Below, one piece after another: positions 36,701-47,920 of a DNA stretch of 64,000 bases; the stretch's first letter is position 1; each line of letters starts with the position of its first letter. The notes below the pieces were generated by a model. It did no database searches, was not told the origin of the DNA, and saw nothing but the letters and a program-made list of their open reading frames with translations. The DNA is taken from NCBI RefSeq assembly GCF_010093535.1, contig NW_022985171.1:1129766-1193765 (forward strand), read 5' to 3'. Position numbers and translations under genes: made by a program. The stretch comes from Lindgomyces ingoldianus. Lineage: Eukaryota; Ascomycota; Dothideomycetes; Pleosporales; Lindgomycetaceae.

Positions 36701-37955
36701 CCGGGACGACTCAAGAGGGAGATGCTAGGAGAAAGAAGAAGAGGTGTGGTGGAGTGTGTAAGAGGGGGTCAAGGTGAAGAGGCCATGAGGTTAATTGGGA
36801 GGAGGGAACGGTCACGTCGGAACGACCATGCGGTCACGTCGCGGTTGTGGAGTTTTACCTACGCTCCGCGAGTAGACGCGCTCCAGCGTAGAAGCTCGGA
36901 CGTTGAGCTCCACACAGGAATTCCTCCCCGGCGTGCACAAATTCATTATTTTTTGCAAGGATTGCAGTCGTGACGGCTCAGCATTACGTTTGCTCCGCAA
37001 AATCGCTGCGTTTCTTCCTATATCAGCTTCTTCAAAGCAGATTTTCGGTTCATGTTCAATCTTCAAATGCCATCCGGTGTTCCTCGGCGAACAAGATCTC
37101 GTTCATAATGCTCCGTGCTTGTGCACAAAGGTTCACGCTTGTCACGCTTGTAATAGATATTACTCGCTCGGTTTCTGCAGTGCCTTCATCTCTTGTCCCG
37201 CTTCCCAACCCCTCCCCACGCCGCATATCGTCTGGATTTTGGCCGCGCCCATTGGCCTCGGCCATACGCGCTGTGGATGTGATCTTGCTCGCAGCAAACA
37301 TAATCCTGAATTGCGTACTCCGTCCCTGCGGTGAGAAATGGTGTCCTGCTGAATCGCCAATTTTAGGCTGATCGGGCACAGGTGGATTACTGCGTATCCA
37401 ACCACAGCATCAGGCTGCGAAGAAAAGAAAATATGTTCGCAGCGCTCACTTCGCTAGCACGGAGTCGATGATGTCGGGCCGCAGCTGCAAGGAGGCCCCA
37501 AGAGAGTTCCAATGGAGCGGTATAGACGCGTGCTCAAACCGCGAGGGAGGCGGGTCTACGGTTTCGGGCGTGAGGCTTTGCAATACCTTGGTGCGAAAGG
37601 GTTTCATATTGAAAAATGCCGTGGGCCAAACGGGGTCATCATCGCACGAGAAGAATATCTCTCTGTGATTCGAAGGCAGATATTCTGTGCGAATGCATGC
37701 AGGCTAGGTTCGATACGAGTGGTCTTCGCCGGCTTCCTGCATCGCATGCTGAGGCGTGAAGGCGCGAGACCATCCTGACGCGCGTTTATTGGTCAGTCCA
37801 GTCTCAATCATCTCCAAAAGCGGTAAACGCTTGGCTTGATCACGTGAAGAACCTTCCCCGCGTCGTGTCGGAGAAAAGAAACCCCAACCTCCGTCGAAAT
37901 TTTCCACAGTTCCCATCCGGTGCCACTACAGCTTCACCTCAAACTCCCAGCAACC
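36701..37955. promoter_or_regulatory. divergent promoter region between the FHA gene and the L1-domain gene
   Basis: The phrase CGGTCACGTCG occurs twice within 40 bp (about 36807-36842). ACGCGC lies at 36876-36881, and the palindrome ACGCGCGT at 37778-37785. These are ACGCG cores of the kind bound by MBF. Open frames of 70-140 codons occur but none resembles a known protein. Confidence 0.4.
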
Positions 37956-39167
37956 ATGTCGAAATTCGTGGTAGTCAAAGGCGCGCAAAGCGATACTGCT
38001 CTCACAACCAAAGTCACCAGCGGATCTCCTTACCAGTTAGACCCTGCCCAAGTCGAACGAGCCGCCAAAGGTCTCCTAGGGCACATGAAGAAGCATGCGA
38101 TACTGAAGGCAGAATCCGCGGACAAGAAGAATCTACTCGCAGCAGACGATGGCGATTCCGAGGAGGACGATGCACCCATCTATTTGACTCTCTCTACAAA
38201 GACCCACGTCAAAGACGAGAATCGATTGAAGCCGAACAAAATGTCTGTTTCGATCGTCATCCCCACGTTGACCAATTTCTGACTTTTCTCCAGCCCACTG
38301 TTCCATTCAATACAGCCCAAAAATGTGCGGATCTGTCTTATCGTGCGCGAGCCCCAGCGCGAATTCAAAGACCTCATCGCAGATTCTTCATTCCCTGAGA
38401 ACGTCAGTGCGAAAATTTGCCGAGTCATCGACGTGAACAAGCTCAGAACGAAATACAAATCATTCGAGCAGAAACGACAGCTACTCGTAGAATACGACGT
38501 CTTCCTAGCCGACGACCGAATCATCACAACCCTCCCAAAAGTCCTTGGTAAAGTGTTCTACTCCAGTAAAGGCAAGCGGCCAATGCCCGTCACGGTGACG
38601 AGACAGAAAAAAGGCACGAAAACAAGAGTCACAGCAACACCACAGGAAGTCGCTCAAGATATTGAGACGACGCTTATATCCACTTTGGTCAATCTGAGCT
38701 CCTCTGCAAACACTACGGTTAAGATCGGCACGCTTTCCATGACACCCCAGCAAGTATCACAGAATGTTGGAGCGGTAGTGTCGCACTTGACGACGAGGTT
38801 GATACCGAAAGGCTGGAGGAATGTCCGCGCGCTTCATATCAAGGGAGGCAGCACAATGGCGCTGCCAGTCTGGCTTGCGGATGAACTGTGGCTGGATGAG
38901 CGGCAGGTCCTTGATCAGCCATGGACACCTCCAATTAGAGACGGAGCTCCTCGTATCAATGAGAAGAAGAGGAAGTTTGAGGAGTGGGAGAATGAGTTGA
39001 TTGATGAGGAGGAGCTTGCGGAGCGGAGGTCGAGATCGAAGAAGTCAGACAAGATGAAGGCTATCAATGTTACCCCGAAGGAAAAGGCTTCGATTAGTAA
39101 GGAGCGAAAGAAGAAGATAAAGAACGAGGCGATGAAATCTGTTCAGGCACCACTAATCGCTAGCTGA
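37956..39167 (+). CDS. ribosomal L1-domain protein of the Utp30/Cic1/RSL1D1 family
   Basis: Exons 37956-38242 and 38294-39167 around a 51-bp intron give 386 residues. The split codon and the acceptor after TTTCTCCAG restore the family sequence LKPNKIPLFHSIQPKNVRIC. The N-terminal helix (SPYQLDPAQVERAAKGLLGHM) and I-Y-L-T-L-S-T-K belong to the L1 fold, as does the G-x-x-x-M/S-x-x-Q-V block near 260. The C terminus is Lys/Glu-rich with several basic nuclear-localisation-like clusters. Homologues act in the nucleolus on pre-rRNA processing (Utp30 in the small subunit, Cic1 in the large subunit). I cannot decide between these paralogues. Confidence 0.82.
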
Positions 39168-39381
39168 AAACTTGCACGCACAGAAGTCTGTATGGGAAGG
39201 GGTTTCAAGTTCATCCTGGCGTTAAGATGGTATGCAATATAGTTAGGTGAGTGGTTAAAAGCCTAGGCGAACTTGATCCTTGACAATAATATTCAAAATG
39301 ATCCGATCTGTGCAACCCGGCGCAGCAATAATGCATATCAACCGTATCAATAACGCCATTCCACAATATTTGCCTTCGATT

Positions 39382-40356
39382 TTACAGCTCCACAATTTCT
39401 TGCAGTACTTCCCCAACCACCTCCCAAGCCGCCTTTGGAGGAGCAAAATACGTTTTAAACAAATAAACTAACTCCTTATCATTCAACTGCATATGCCCTC
39501 CTTCCGTCGTCTTGAACACCAAACCTCCCTTCTCATCCAACTTCTTCAGTCCAATCCAATCCTCTTTATAAATCGTCCTATCCCGCAAGTCCGTCACATC
39601 TCCACTCGTCAAATTCGTCTGCGCAAACCACCCACTCTCCTTCGGAATCACCGTCGTATCGTCTTCAAAAACATACATAATAAAATTATCCAAACTTGCG
39701 AGATTCTCCGCATATGTAGCATTCTTGCCTTCGCGCTCGTTATTAATGTCTGCGAGGAAGTTCGAGTGCTCTAGGTACTCGGAACTCGGTTCGCCAGTGG
39801 AGGCGTTCGTGCTGCGGAAGTACTGCGCGGGAACGAGATGTGATTGCACGTAATCGGACCAGGTATTCGTTCTAAGCAACGCCATTGCTCCCTTACAAAC
39901 CCAGTCCGCCGCACCACAGGTTTGATATTTTGCGATTCCGTTGTGTTGGCTGCCGAATGTGATGAGGTTCCGAACAGGAGGTAAGTTACACCGCTCAATA
40001 TATCCCCGGAGAAATTGTCCGCCTTGCGAGAAGCCCAGTGCGTTTACGGCTGGCGCCGTGGAGAGTATAGGGTGTGAGGCGAGGTCCTCGCAAACCTGGG
40101 CGATTTGGAGGGTTATGTTTCCGAAGAATGTTGCCGTTCGGTCGGAGCCAGGGTCTTCGTCTAGCCGGATGTTGTAGACGAACGTTCCGGGGTTGGTTTC
40201 GTTTGCTAGGTCGCCGACCGATTTGAGGCCGTCAGCATCGTAGTTGTCGCCCAGGCCGTGCCAGATTATTAAAGGGAGCGGGGAGCGTTCGGAGAGCGGG
40301 AGGATGGAAGCGGAGGTTATTAGTAGGAGCGTTGAGAGGGGTATTAGGCGGAGCAT
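39382..40356 (-). CDS. PPT1: palmitoyl-protein thioesterase
   Basis: A single exon of 324 residues. It removes palmitate from cysteines of proteins delivered to the vacuole or lysosome. Residues 1-21 form a signal peptide. The alpha/beta-hydrolase nucleophile motif GFSQGG gives Ser110; the acid is in the F-E-D-D-T segment (Asp232 or Asp233) and His288 lies in G-G-H-M-Q-L. WHGLGD near residue 32 forms the oxyanion region. Several N-x-S/T sites (N53, N80, N184, N212, N248) suggest glycosylation. It converges with the L1-domain gene, 214 bp away. Length and motifs are those of human PPT1 (306). Confidence 0.93.
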   Translation of the reverse strand: MLRLIPLSTLLLITSASILPLSERSPLPLIIWHGLGDNYDADGLKSVGDLANETNPGTFVYNIRLDEDPGSDRTATFFGNITLQIAQVCEDLASHPILSTAPAVNALGFSQGGQFLRGYIERCNLPPVRNLITFGSQHNGIAKYQTCGAADWVCKGAMALLRTNTWSDYVQSHLVPAQYFRSTNASTGEPSSEYLEHSNFLADINNEREGKNATYAENLASLDNFIMYVFEDDTTVIPKESGWFAQTNLTSGDVTDLRDRTIYKEDWIGLKKLDEKGGLVFKTTEGGHMQLNDKELVYLFKTYFAPPKAAWEVVGEVLQEIVEL

Positions 40357-41401
40357 TTTAGTGGTGCTTTGAGGTTAGGATGGGGAGCTGGGCTTTGGAG
40401 ATGTACGTCGTCAACGAGCTTGATTGGTCGGAGAAGCGTTATTCCGTTATCGGGATGGTCCAAGCTCCAATCTCATATCGTGATTCTCGAGTTTTTGGAG
40501 AGAGATATACGTAAAGCGAGAGCTAGTAATTGGTTGTGCAATGAAAGTGGAAGCTATTTTATACTCAACTTAGAGAGGCTATTATCACCCTCGCTTTTGA
40601 TAGAGTTTGTGTGTTAATATTTATCCTTTCACAGCTTGATATCATACAACATCATGGCCCCTGGATTTATAGAGCTGTGCTTTACATCCAATTCTGCTTC
40701 TGTAGCCTTGCACTGGACATGAGTTAAGAAAGAAGTGATGTATTGTGGACTGAAGGTCTGAGGAGCTGTGTGATTTATATAGTATGATGAGACGCCAAGA
40801 CCAAGGCTGATTGGGCAGCCCATCGTCGAGCCCTCCGACTTACAGCTTCACATCCGAAATTTTAATTATCTGCTGATTTCTCTATTTGCTCTGATGAGCC
40901 CGTGTACCAAACCGTAATGGTCTTAGGAATCATGTTCATCATAAATCAACTCTCAAGCGCCACTACTCCTCTCCAGAGGAGCAAGGCTCTAGCCCCAACC
41001 TTGTGATACCACAACGCCCCCCCAGCTTATGAAAATAGAGGTAGGCTCGTCTACGCTATCGGCGCCGACGTTGGTACTTTTTCGATCATCGTTTGAGTAC
41101 TTGCATGTACAGAGGGCGGAACCTCGTTGGATAAGAAGGCGGTTGGGAGCACGATTCTATGTTATGCGCAAGGAAAAGGAACTCTAGCGAGAACCCAGGA
41201 GTGTTGCCGCAGAACATGAAAAGTTACTGAGATTTTCATCCAAGCAGCGCGCCTCACAAGTCGGAAGAGAGAATCCCAGGAGGCCCAAGAGACTCGTCTT
41301 GAAGGACATATAAATGGCGGTTGTGATTGCCCCTTCGCGCGTTTCCGAGTATAAAGATACGATATACATTAAGGAATTTATGCCTAGAAGCCGGAGGCCA
41401 A
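40357..41401. other. intergenic, edge of an accessory region
   Basis: The first hundred bases are the PPT1 promoter. Beyond that I find only frames under 85 codons that resemble nothing known. From here to 47920 intact genes are absent and broken ones common. Confidence 0.5.
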
Positions 41402-42520
41402 TCACAATGCCACACCCGCTAGAGGTAATATAATATTAATAGTCAAGGCAGCCAATGGTCGAATAACAGCCCCAGAAACTTGTAATCGACTCTTCCATTT
41501 CTCGCCCCTCTTCTTTTTCTCCTCATTGGATTCTTCAATCTTCTCATCAGTCTCATCATCAATCCTGTGTTGTAATTCATTACGGCCTTTAATTTGCTTT
41601 AATTGCTTATCTCTTTCCTCCTCTAATTGCTTCCTCAGACGGGCCACCTTTGCTCAATTTCCGACCTGCTCTGCTTCGTCAATTCCTTTTTGAAGATTCT
41701 CCGATTTCTTCTCCCGATCTCCCATTTGCTTTTCAAGTTTAGAGGTTAGAATGGCGCCGGCAGACGTACTATCCAGGAAACGATGGTCATCCGACAGCTT
41801 ATGTTGAATCTCAGCACAACATCGCCCTTTGTCAGAAGCTACCCCACGATGGTCTCGGCCATTCCCTGGGTGCCGTTGTACTGAAACACAGAAGGGCCTT
41901 TCGAAATCAAATAGTCCCAATATTGGTTCTGCAAGTCTACGTCTCTTTCAGGCTGGTTCTGAGATCCACTTGGTCCCAGATCGTGGTAACGAGCGCAACA
42001 TTCGCGAGGGCATGGTCTCCGCAAAGTTCGCTGAAGACTTCGAGATATCACCGAGCTGAGCCTGAAAACCGGGTGTCGTTGAGTCTGCGGAGGGATGATT
42101 CCCTTGAGAGCGATACCGAAGTGATACTAAGCTATCAGGAATCATTTAATCTGCGCTTTACACTCATACTAAGTATATCAGGATAGGAATCAGAGATAGA
42201 CACTGTACTTAGTGTTTCTGCATCGCTGTCTTCATCATCGTCGAACCCAGGCGTATCGACCACAGCCACTGGCACCAATCGCTATCTGTATTAGCATGCA
42301 TGCTTTCGTTTCTATGTGTCCAATGTTAACATTCGAGTCGCAACGAACGGTGCAGATTTACGCAAGGGATGGAAGAGTATGTCCCTCAGCTACCGAATTA
42401 GGCCGGTGTTTGTTGATGAAGTAGCCCTTTCCTGACCCCGCGACACCCATGACAAAAATTAGGGCATCAACTCCTTGAGAGGTCCACTGATTCGATTCGT
42501 TGTCGATGTCCAGTGGGCTG
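41402..42520 (-). pseudogene. AIG1-like P-loop GTPase, frameshifted
   Basis: Reading the minus strand from 42520 down, a P-loop V-M-G-V-A-G-S-G-K-G is seen near 42455. A second GTPase signature, V-V-D-T-P-G-F-D-D, follows near 42265 in another frame. A N-V-A-L-V-T-T-I-W-D-Q-V-D segment (near 41995) and Q-N-Q-Y-W-D-Y-L-I-S-K-G (near 41930) come next in yet other frames, then a long Lys/Glu coiled coil and a hydrophobic end (41402-41647). The order matches fungal AIG1/dynamin-like GTPases of unknown role. At least two shifts and a stop in the core cannot all be introns, so I call it a pseudogene. The P-loop Ser is Gly-Tyr here. Confidence 0.7.
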
Positions 42521-43246
42521 TGAGCTGTAACCTCAGCCTCGTCGGTCTGTCTTCAACTTCTTCCTTGGAACAATTGTAATAGGTCCATTTTATATAGTAC
42601 GATAGATTCAGTATCCTATAATACGAGGACTAGTTGAGTTGGAGGCTAAGGACTTGGTATTCTGTTGAGCATTGGGGTGGAGACGCGTGACCGAAAACAG
42701 GTGGTGGCGTCTTTACATGAGTCACGCTTTCCGGGAACCTGTTCTCTAGTCTCAACGGAAAATTAAACAACGATAATTAATTTTGCTTTTCTTAGAGCCT
42801 CAGCTGAGCTCTAACCTCGTCCCTTCATCCGCAGGGTATATGTCAGGTAAAGTAATGGCTGGCCGAACCCCTTGAGACTGGGTGAATGTGTAGAAGGTAA
42901 AGGTTCGAATTTTGAAAACGTGTAATATATACCACAGTTGAGGATCCTGACAATTGGAATAGGAGACCTATACAGCGCTATATTCGTCGAAGGTGAATTT
43001 GGGCGTTTGTGCGGTAGGATACTCCACCTGCAGATACTCTTCTGAAGGCTCACACAGCTACTAATGACCATATCGAAACATTGTTCCAGCCTGCGTGCTC
43101 CAAAGCAAGGGCGTTAATTCAGCAGCACGTTGGCCAAGTTTTAGGCACATGCCATAAACCACCAAAGGTACTTCTCGTTCAGGTATTGATTCCGAACAAA
43201 GCCCCCTGAGCTAATCTGCGCAGGCTATTGTCCTGGTGGGCGGAAC
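42521..43246. other. intergenic, no gene recognised
   Basis: No frame over 90 codons and no family resemblance. The segment just before 43247 (TGGGCGGAAC) looks like the left copy of a target duplication for the element that follows. Confidence 0.5.
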
Positions 43247-43800
43247 AACGTTTCCAACCAGCCGTGGTACTGTACGATTGGGCGATCGTTATGCTTGTAC
43301 GAGTGAGATTTTGTGTACGTTCGTACGGCAGGGAGGATGAGAGGCAGGTGTACGTATTGTAACTGTTATGGTTCACGCGATCTGTACGAGGAATATGATT
43401 CGATTGAAGTATGCCGTACTCTAGTTGAAACGGCTCAGATACTTACAGACCTCGTCTAATTGGTTAGGTGCCTCTGTTGTCTGTTTTGCACAGTCTCTTA
43501 CCTAGGCTGCAGAAGTTAAGAGCCCTCTAGACTGCGTCTCTTGCCTTATCCTGCGGTAGTACGTTGTCTATAGCTGAAGACTAATCGCAGCAGAGCAAGA
43601 TAATCCACCTCTATCTCTAATCGCTGGAGCCCTCCTACTCCCCTAGAATCTCCATACGAACACCCTAAAAGGGTAATATGATCTGTACCTGGGATATTAT
43701 TAAACGTACAGTGCGGCTCACAAACTGGGTACGTTCGTACTGAACACGTGACTGGACGGCTAACTTTGTACGTACTTTAGTACGCCCCTTTGGAAGCCCT
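43247..43800 (+). mobile_element. short TIR element, copy 1 (non-autonomous, degenerate)
   Basis: 554 bp that align at both ends with copy 2 (44195-44860). The left end, AACGTTTCCAAC, is worn compared with AGGGCTTCCAAC; the right end, TTGGAAGCCCT, is intact. The flanking decamers TGGGCGGAAC and GGGGTGGAAT match at 7 of 10, and two of the three differences are C/T, so an old 10-bp duplication is likely. It carries several GTACGTTCGTACG-like motifs near its ends and no coding frame. Confidence 0.75.
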
Positions 43801-43971
43801 GGGGTGGAATGGGTTCATCAAAATATCTAGCCCACCTGCTGAAGGCGGAATATAATGACAGAATTGAGATCCGTCACTCTCCTGGATTCGGCACGTAAGT
43901 AATGAGGGCCACCAGCATAGATGGGCCGCTGACTCGCCGTAAGATGGAGTGCTGCGGGTCGTAGTGCTGTC

Positions 43972-45187
43972 ATGGCAGTCGCTGAAGTATCGTCGCTTCT
44001 CGGGTTTCGCGTCTACACAACGGATTTTCCTATAATTTTTTTAAGAGCCAGGGAAGGAAGAACAACCTCACGATCGGGTAACATAGGATCACTGTGAGAG
44101 TCGTTACATAGTAGTAGGAAAACTAGAGTGGTTGGTAAAGAAAATGAGCTTCCACCTCCCCATTCTCCAGCGGTAAAGAACCATGCTGATATCCAGGGCT
44201 TCCAACGAGGCGTAGTACTGTACGATTGGGCGATTTTGAGGCCTGTACGGGTGAGATTTTGTGTACGTTCGTACGACAGGGAGGAGGAGAGGTAGGTGTA
44301 CGTATTGTAACTGTTACAGCTCACATAATCTGTACAAGTAGTACAATTTAATTAAAGTACGCTGTACTAGCTAAAACAGCTAAGACTATAGGTCTCTAAT
44401 AACGCAAGATTAGGGTCTAATTAACTATAAAATAACTAGTTCTCTCTAGTAACAAGAGCAGATAGGACTAGATAAGGCCTATAAGGCAGCAAGAGGCGTA
44501 GATAGATAACTCTATAATAGAAAATAGTCTATAATAGGCATTTTTAAGACAACAGACTGCAGATAAATAGATTAAAACCCTTAGAAAGAGATTTAAGCGT
44601 TCTTACAAAACTTTTAGCTAATTAGAGCCCTAGAAGCTCCCTTAAATGCTCCCTACAGGCCTCCTGCTCGCCAGAGCCCTTCTACCCTTCCAGAACCCCT
44701 ATATAAACCCCCTAAAAGGGTAATACAATCTGTACTATGTACCGTACCTAGGGCATTATTAAACGTACGGTACGGCTCACGAACTCGGTGCGTTCGTATT
44801 GAACACGTGACCGTTACGGTTCACTTTGTACGGACCGTAGTACGGCCTGTTGGAAGCCCTGCTGATATCCCGTCACAGGGTGAGAAAATTGAACATATAC
44901 GTCCAAAAACACACAAATCCAGGGAACATATTGCATGCCCGGAAGGAATCGCAGATGAGAGATTTTCTATTGGGGTATGGGTATGCCATGGATATACTAT
45001 TGATGTTGAAGCACTGGAGTGGAAGTCTTCAGGTGAGTGGCAGGGTGCAACCTTTGAGAGCCATGGTAGCCCGCTAATGAGCCGCCGGCTAGGGGAAAGA
45101 TTGCTATGCAAAATCATCTGCAAGCTCGATAGGGCTTTCGAGGCACTTCCGGAGTTTATAACCCCGTCGTGCAATCATATCGCGTAG
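43972..45187 (+). pseudogene. unknown protein gene broken by a stop codon and a TIR element
   Basis: An open frame starts at ATG 43972 and runs in one frame to 44194, is interrupted by the element at 44195-44860 with one duplicate of its target, and continues in the same frame from 44871 to the stop at 45187. Joined across the insertion it is 179 codons, with one internal TGA at 44095-44097 that would be CGA before a C-to-T change. Its sequence is unlike anything I recognise. The preserved frame across the insertion is the main sign that it was once coding. Confidence 0.5.
44195..44860 (+). mobile_element. short TIR element, copy 2, with perfect 10-bp target duplication
   Basis: 666 bp starting AGGGCTTCCAAC and ending GTTGGAAGCCCT, flanked on both sides by GCTGATATCC (44185-44194 and 44861-44870). 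The TIRs are imperfect beyond the first 12 bases. The interior is AT-rich and shows RIP-type decay, with no transposase. A 10-bp duplication fits Mutator-like (MULE) transposons, so this is probably a non-autonomous MULE derivative. It lies in the same orientation as copy 1, about 400 bp away. Confidence 0.88.
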
Positions 45188-45749
45188 TCGACATTGATAT
45201 TGTCATGTTTCCAAGAGGGAACGCTTTAGAATTTACCGTTTATTTCTAAGACCGGCCCCTTCGAATAGTATGTCAAGAAAGTCATGATGTCTTTGGAAGT
45301 GTTCACTGACTTAGATGGTGCTATCGAGGTAGTGCGGTGATGAAATGGAGGCATAGTACAGGAGAGGGAACCCTGTGAGGATGCACTGGCTCGGCCAAGT
45401 CATCATTGCCTCTCAACAGCTGTGTATATATTATAGCGCTCAGTGTGTCTACTAGATCCTTTGTTAGAAGCCGAGAGAATCCTCAAATGCTCCAGCCCCT
45501 ATTGGCTTTGCGTTTCCGTCAGCCGTTTCTTCCTGATGTTAGTTGATCCTTCCGGCGAGAACCTGCTAGCCCAAGGTCCCTACGAAGCATAAGCGACCCC
45601 GCGAGTGGCTTTTTCTCGTCAAATTTTCGCCAGAAGTGTGAAGGTGTGTAGCTACTCGCGATAGACTCCGTTGAGCCCCAAGGTAGAGTTCAGACGCTCA
45701 CTCGTTGTTCACTCCAGCACCTAACTTAACATCCCCCGCCATGTATCAA
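45188..45749. other. intergenic, no gene recognised
   Basis: Nothing beyond short frames. It lies between two broken genes and may hold the remains of a promoter. Confidence 0.5.
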
Positions 45750-47065
45750 TGATGAGCGAAGTCCCCTTCCACTTCCTCCTCTCTGAGTGATGATAATGAG
45801 CCTGCAAGCGACTCTGAAACGGGCGGGGAGGACTCGAATTTCTGCAGTGATTTATCCGACCGAGCACCTCTTATTGACCCATTTTTGGACAAGGCACAAC
45901 TTGAAGACGAAGTTGAGCGCTTCCAACGAGAACTACTAGATGTTACAGCGCGCTTGAACCAGGCTAAAACACAGCTATCCCTGGAACAGTCTAGACAACC
46001 AGCAGTTTACAACGACCAGCACTTTCAAAACAAGGTGACATATCTTCAAGATAAAATTAGACGGTGGACCAGTACCCATTCTGGTCACTCAGGGAATTAC
46101 ATGATAAAAATTACCAAAGGAAAATTTCACGACCTTAGTCGTGACTAGGCGGCATACCTGGAAGACAGGAAGTTTCGGCCTTGGCTCATCCAGGCTCGTG
46201 TGTGGGATACTCTGCAACGGCGGGTATTTGACACTTCTTATTCTGACCCACGGTCTGGTTATATTTTTTGCAGGTCACGCTGGGAAATACCCACTAGAGA
46301 GGTCATTTGCGGAAGGTACGAAATTCCTTTCAGACTGCCCAGAACCAAAGCAAAAGGTCTCAGCCGCTGATTTAGGACCCATACCAGACGCAAAGCATAT
46401 CGTGAGTGGAGAGTCCCAAATCTCTCACTTCTCTTTCATGGAAAAGGATCGAAAGTTATCTAAACACACATATGCAAGAAGAGACCCATTCTCGCGCCTA
46501 TCGACTCAGAGCACCGATATGGAAAACTTTGAGAAGATATGTCGACAACAGCACAACTAAATCCGAAAGGGAGAAGGCGCGCAAATATCTGGAGGATATT
46601 ATACGGACTGCAATCTACCTAGACCTCGACATGAAGAAATAGACCGTCGATATGTCATTGCCACTTGAAGTTGGGGGGACTGGACTAGACTTTGACCCCA
46701 ATTGTATGGAAGAAGTCGACAAAAGGGAGGCCAGAAAATACGTTAGATTAATAGTCTCACCTCTGCTGGTGAAGGGGATAGATAAGACCGACGGAACTAT
46801 CGAGCATCAAATGCTCATGAAAGCTGAGGTTTGCTTGGATACCGTCTGCAAACTGGCGCAGAGCCACGCCCAGCAGGCAATGGCACCAATTTACACTAGA
46901 AAAACACAGAATCTGGCTTCCACAGGGCCACCCTATCCATACCTCAGGTACCGGGCTTCGCATCCGTACCGAGACCCAAGACACAACCAGGATTCCCGAA
47001 GACGGAGTGGTTCACAGGCAACACAGGCAAACACTATCTCGAAACGTCAAGTTCGCTTCATTTAG
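45750..47065 (+). pseudogene. degenerate coiled-coil protein of a widespread fungal family, unknown function
   Basis: From about 45750 the plus strand reads Ser/Asp-rich sequence, then a coiled coil (45890-46060: QLEDEVERFQRELLDVTARL and on). A tryptophan-rich conserved piece (A-A-Y-L-E-D-R-K-F-R-P-W-L-I-Q-A-R-V-W-D) follows at 46149-46210, just after an in-frame TAG. Further pieces appear in different frames, and the tail at 46650-47065 is preceded by another TAG (K-K-stop-T-V-D). Both stops are explained by C-to-T change in CAG or CGG. I recall this pattern in many fungal hypothetical proteins, usually adjacent to variable regions, but cannot name a function. Confidence 0.6.
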
Positions 47066-47920
47066 AATCAGTAAACAATTTGATTGACACACACCGGGAG
47101 GAGACTCTTAGCCGATGGCTAAGGCGACATTCGTACCAAAGTTTAGAAAATTCCTGCGATCTATCCCGTACCGGTTCCATCTCTAGGCTGGTTTGCGGCC
47201 ATGAATTTGCGCAACCCTGACGAATCCTGCCCCAACCATGACTTTCCGGGCGCTAATCTTCTTGACCAGGCTTCCCTGCTCTCCAGGTGGCTCGATTATT
47301 GCCCGGCTAGAATCATCTAACCCTTTCTATTTCCTGCCGTATCGGTCACTAGAAGCTCGTCACTAGTTGATAGCAGTGGCAGTTGATAGAGTGAAATCGA
47401 TGAACAATGGCGCAAAGGAAGGAAGTGTAGTAGGATCTATGGCCGGCTTAAAGAGTGTAGGTGGTGAAGGAGGTCTGCTCACGCCTGACGGCCTAATTTC
47501 TAATGGTAGTTAGAGCATCTGCCAAGAACGAGGATGATAATGAAAGGCTCGGTTGAAGCTGCGTAGTCGTTGAAGATTCGACTCTTGATCAGGCCATGAT
47601 GAGGTTCCCATGATTTCTCGACAGGTATCAAGCCGAATTAGATCCCCTATTACATGAACGCTATTCAAACTTTGAAGCGCATCGCATCTAGTCATACAAT
47701 TTAAACAAAAGAATGACATTACTATTACACACTATTAACCTTCTTACCTGTTGGCCTATGCGCATAACCATTGCGACATGATTCATTACCCGTCAAGCAA
47801 TTTTGCCCAATTAAATCCTCCTGGTTCTTCACTCTCACATTATCCCCTCACTCTTATCCCCTCTCTCATCCCCAATGCCTAAACCCCCCTTTCATCTACA
47901 TCCCATTCCAATCCAGCTCC
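47066..47920. other. intergenic, with a tRNA-like but unsupported segment
   Basis: No protein gene is seen. A segment at about 47492-47598 has an A-box-like TGGTAGTTAGAG and matching acceptor-stem ends but fails in the T stem; I do not call it a tRNA. Confidence 0.45.

Noticed and set aside
37512..37778. 88-codon frame with basic composition
   Set aside because: It is short, lies in a divergent promoter region and resembles nothing I know.
47492..47598. tRNA-like segment
   Set aside because: It has acceptor-end complementarity (GGCCT/AGGCC), a D-arm-like TCTAA...TTAGA and TTCGACT, but the T stem does not pair and no anticodon stem closes at a sensible length. At most it is a decayed relic.
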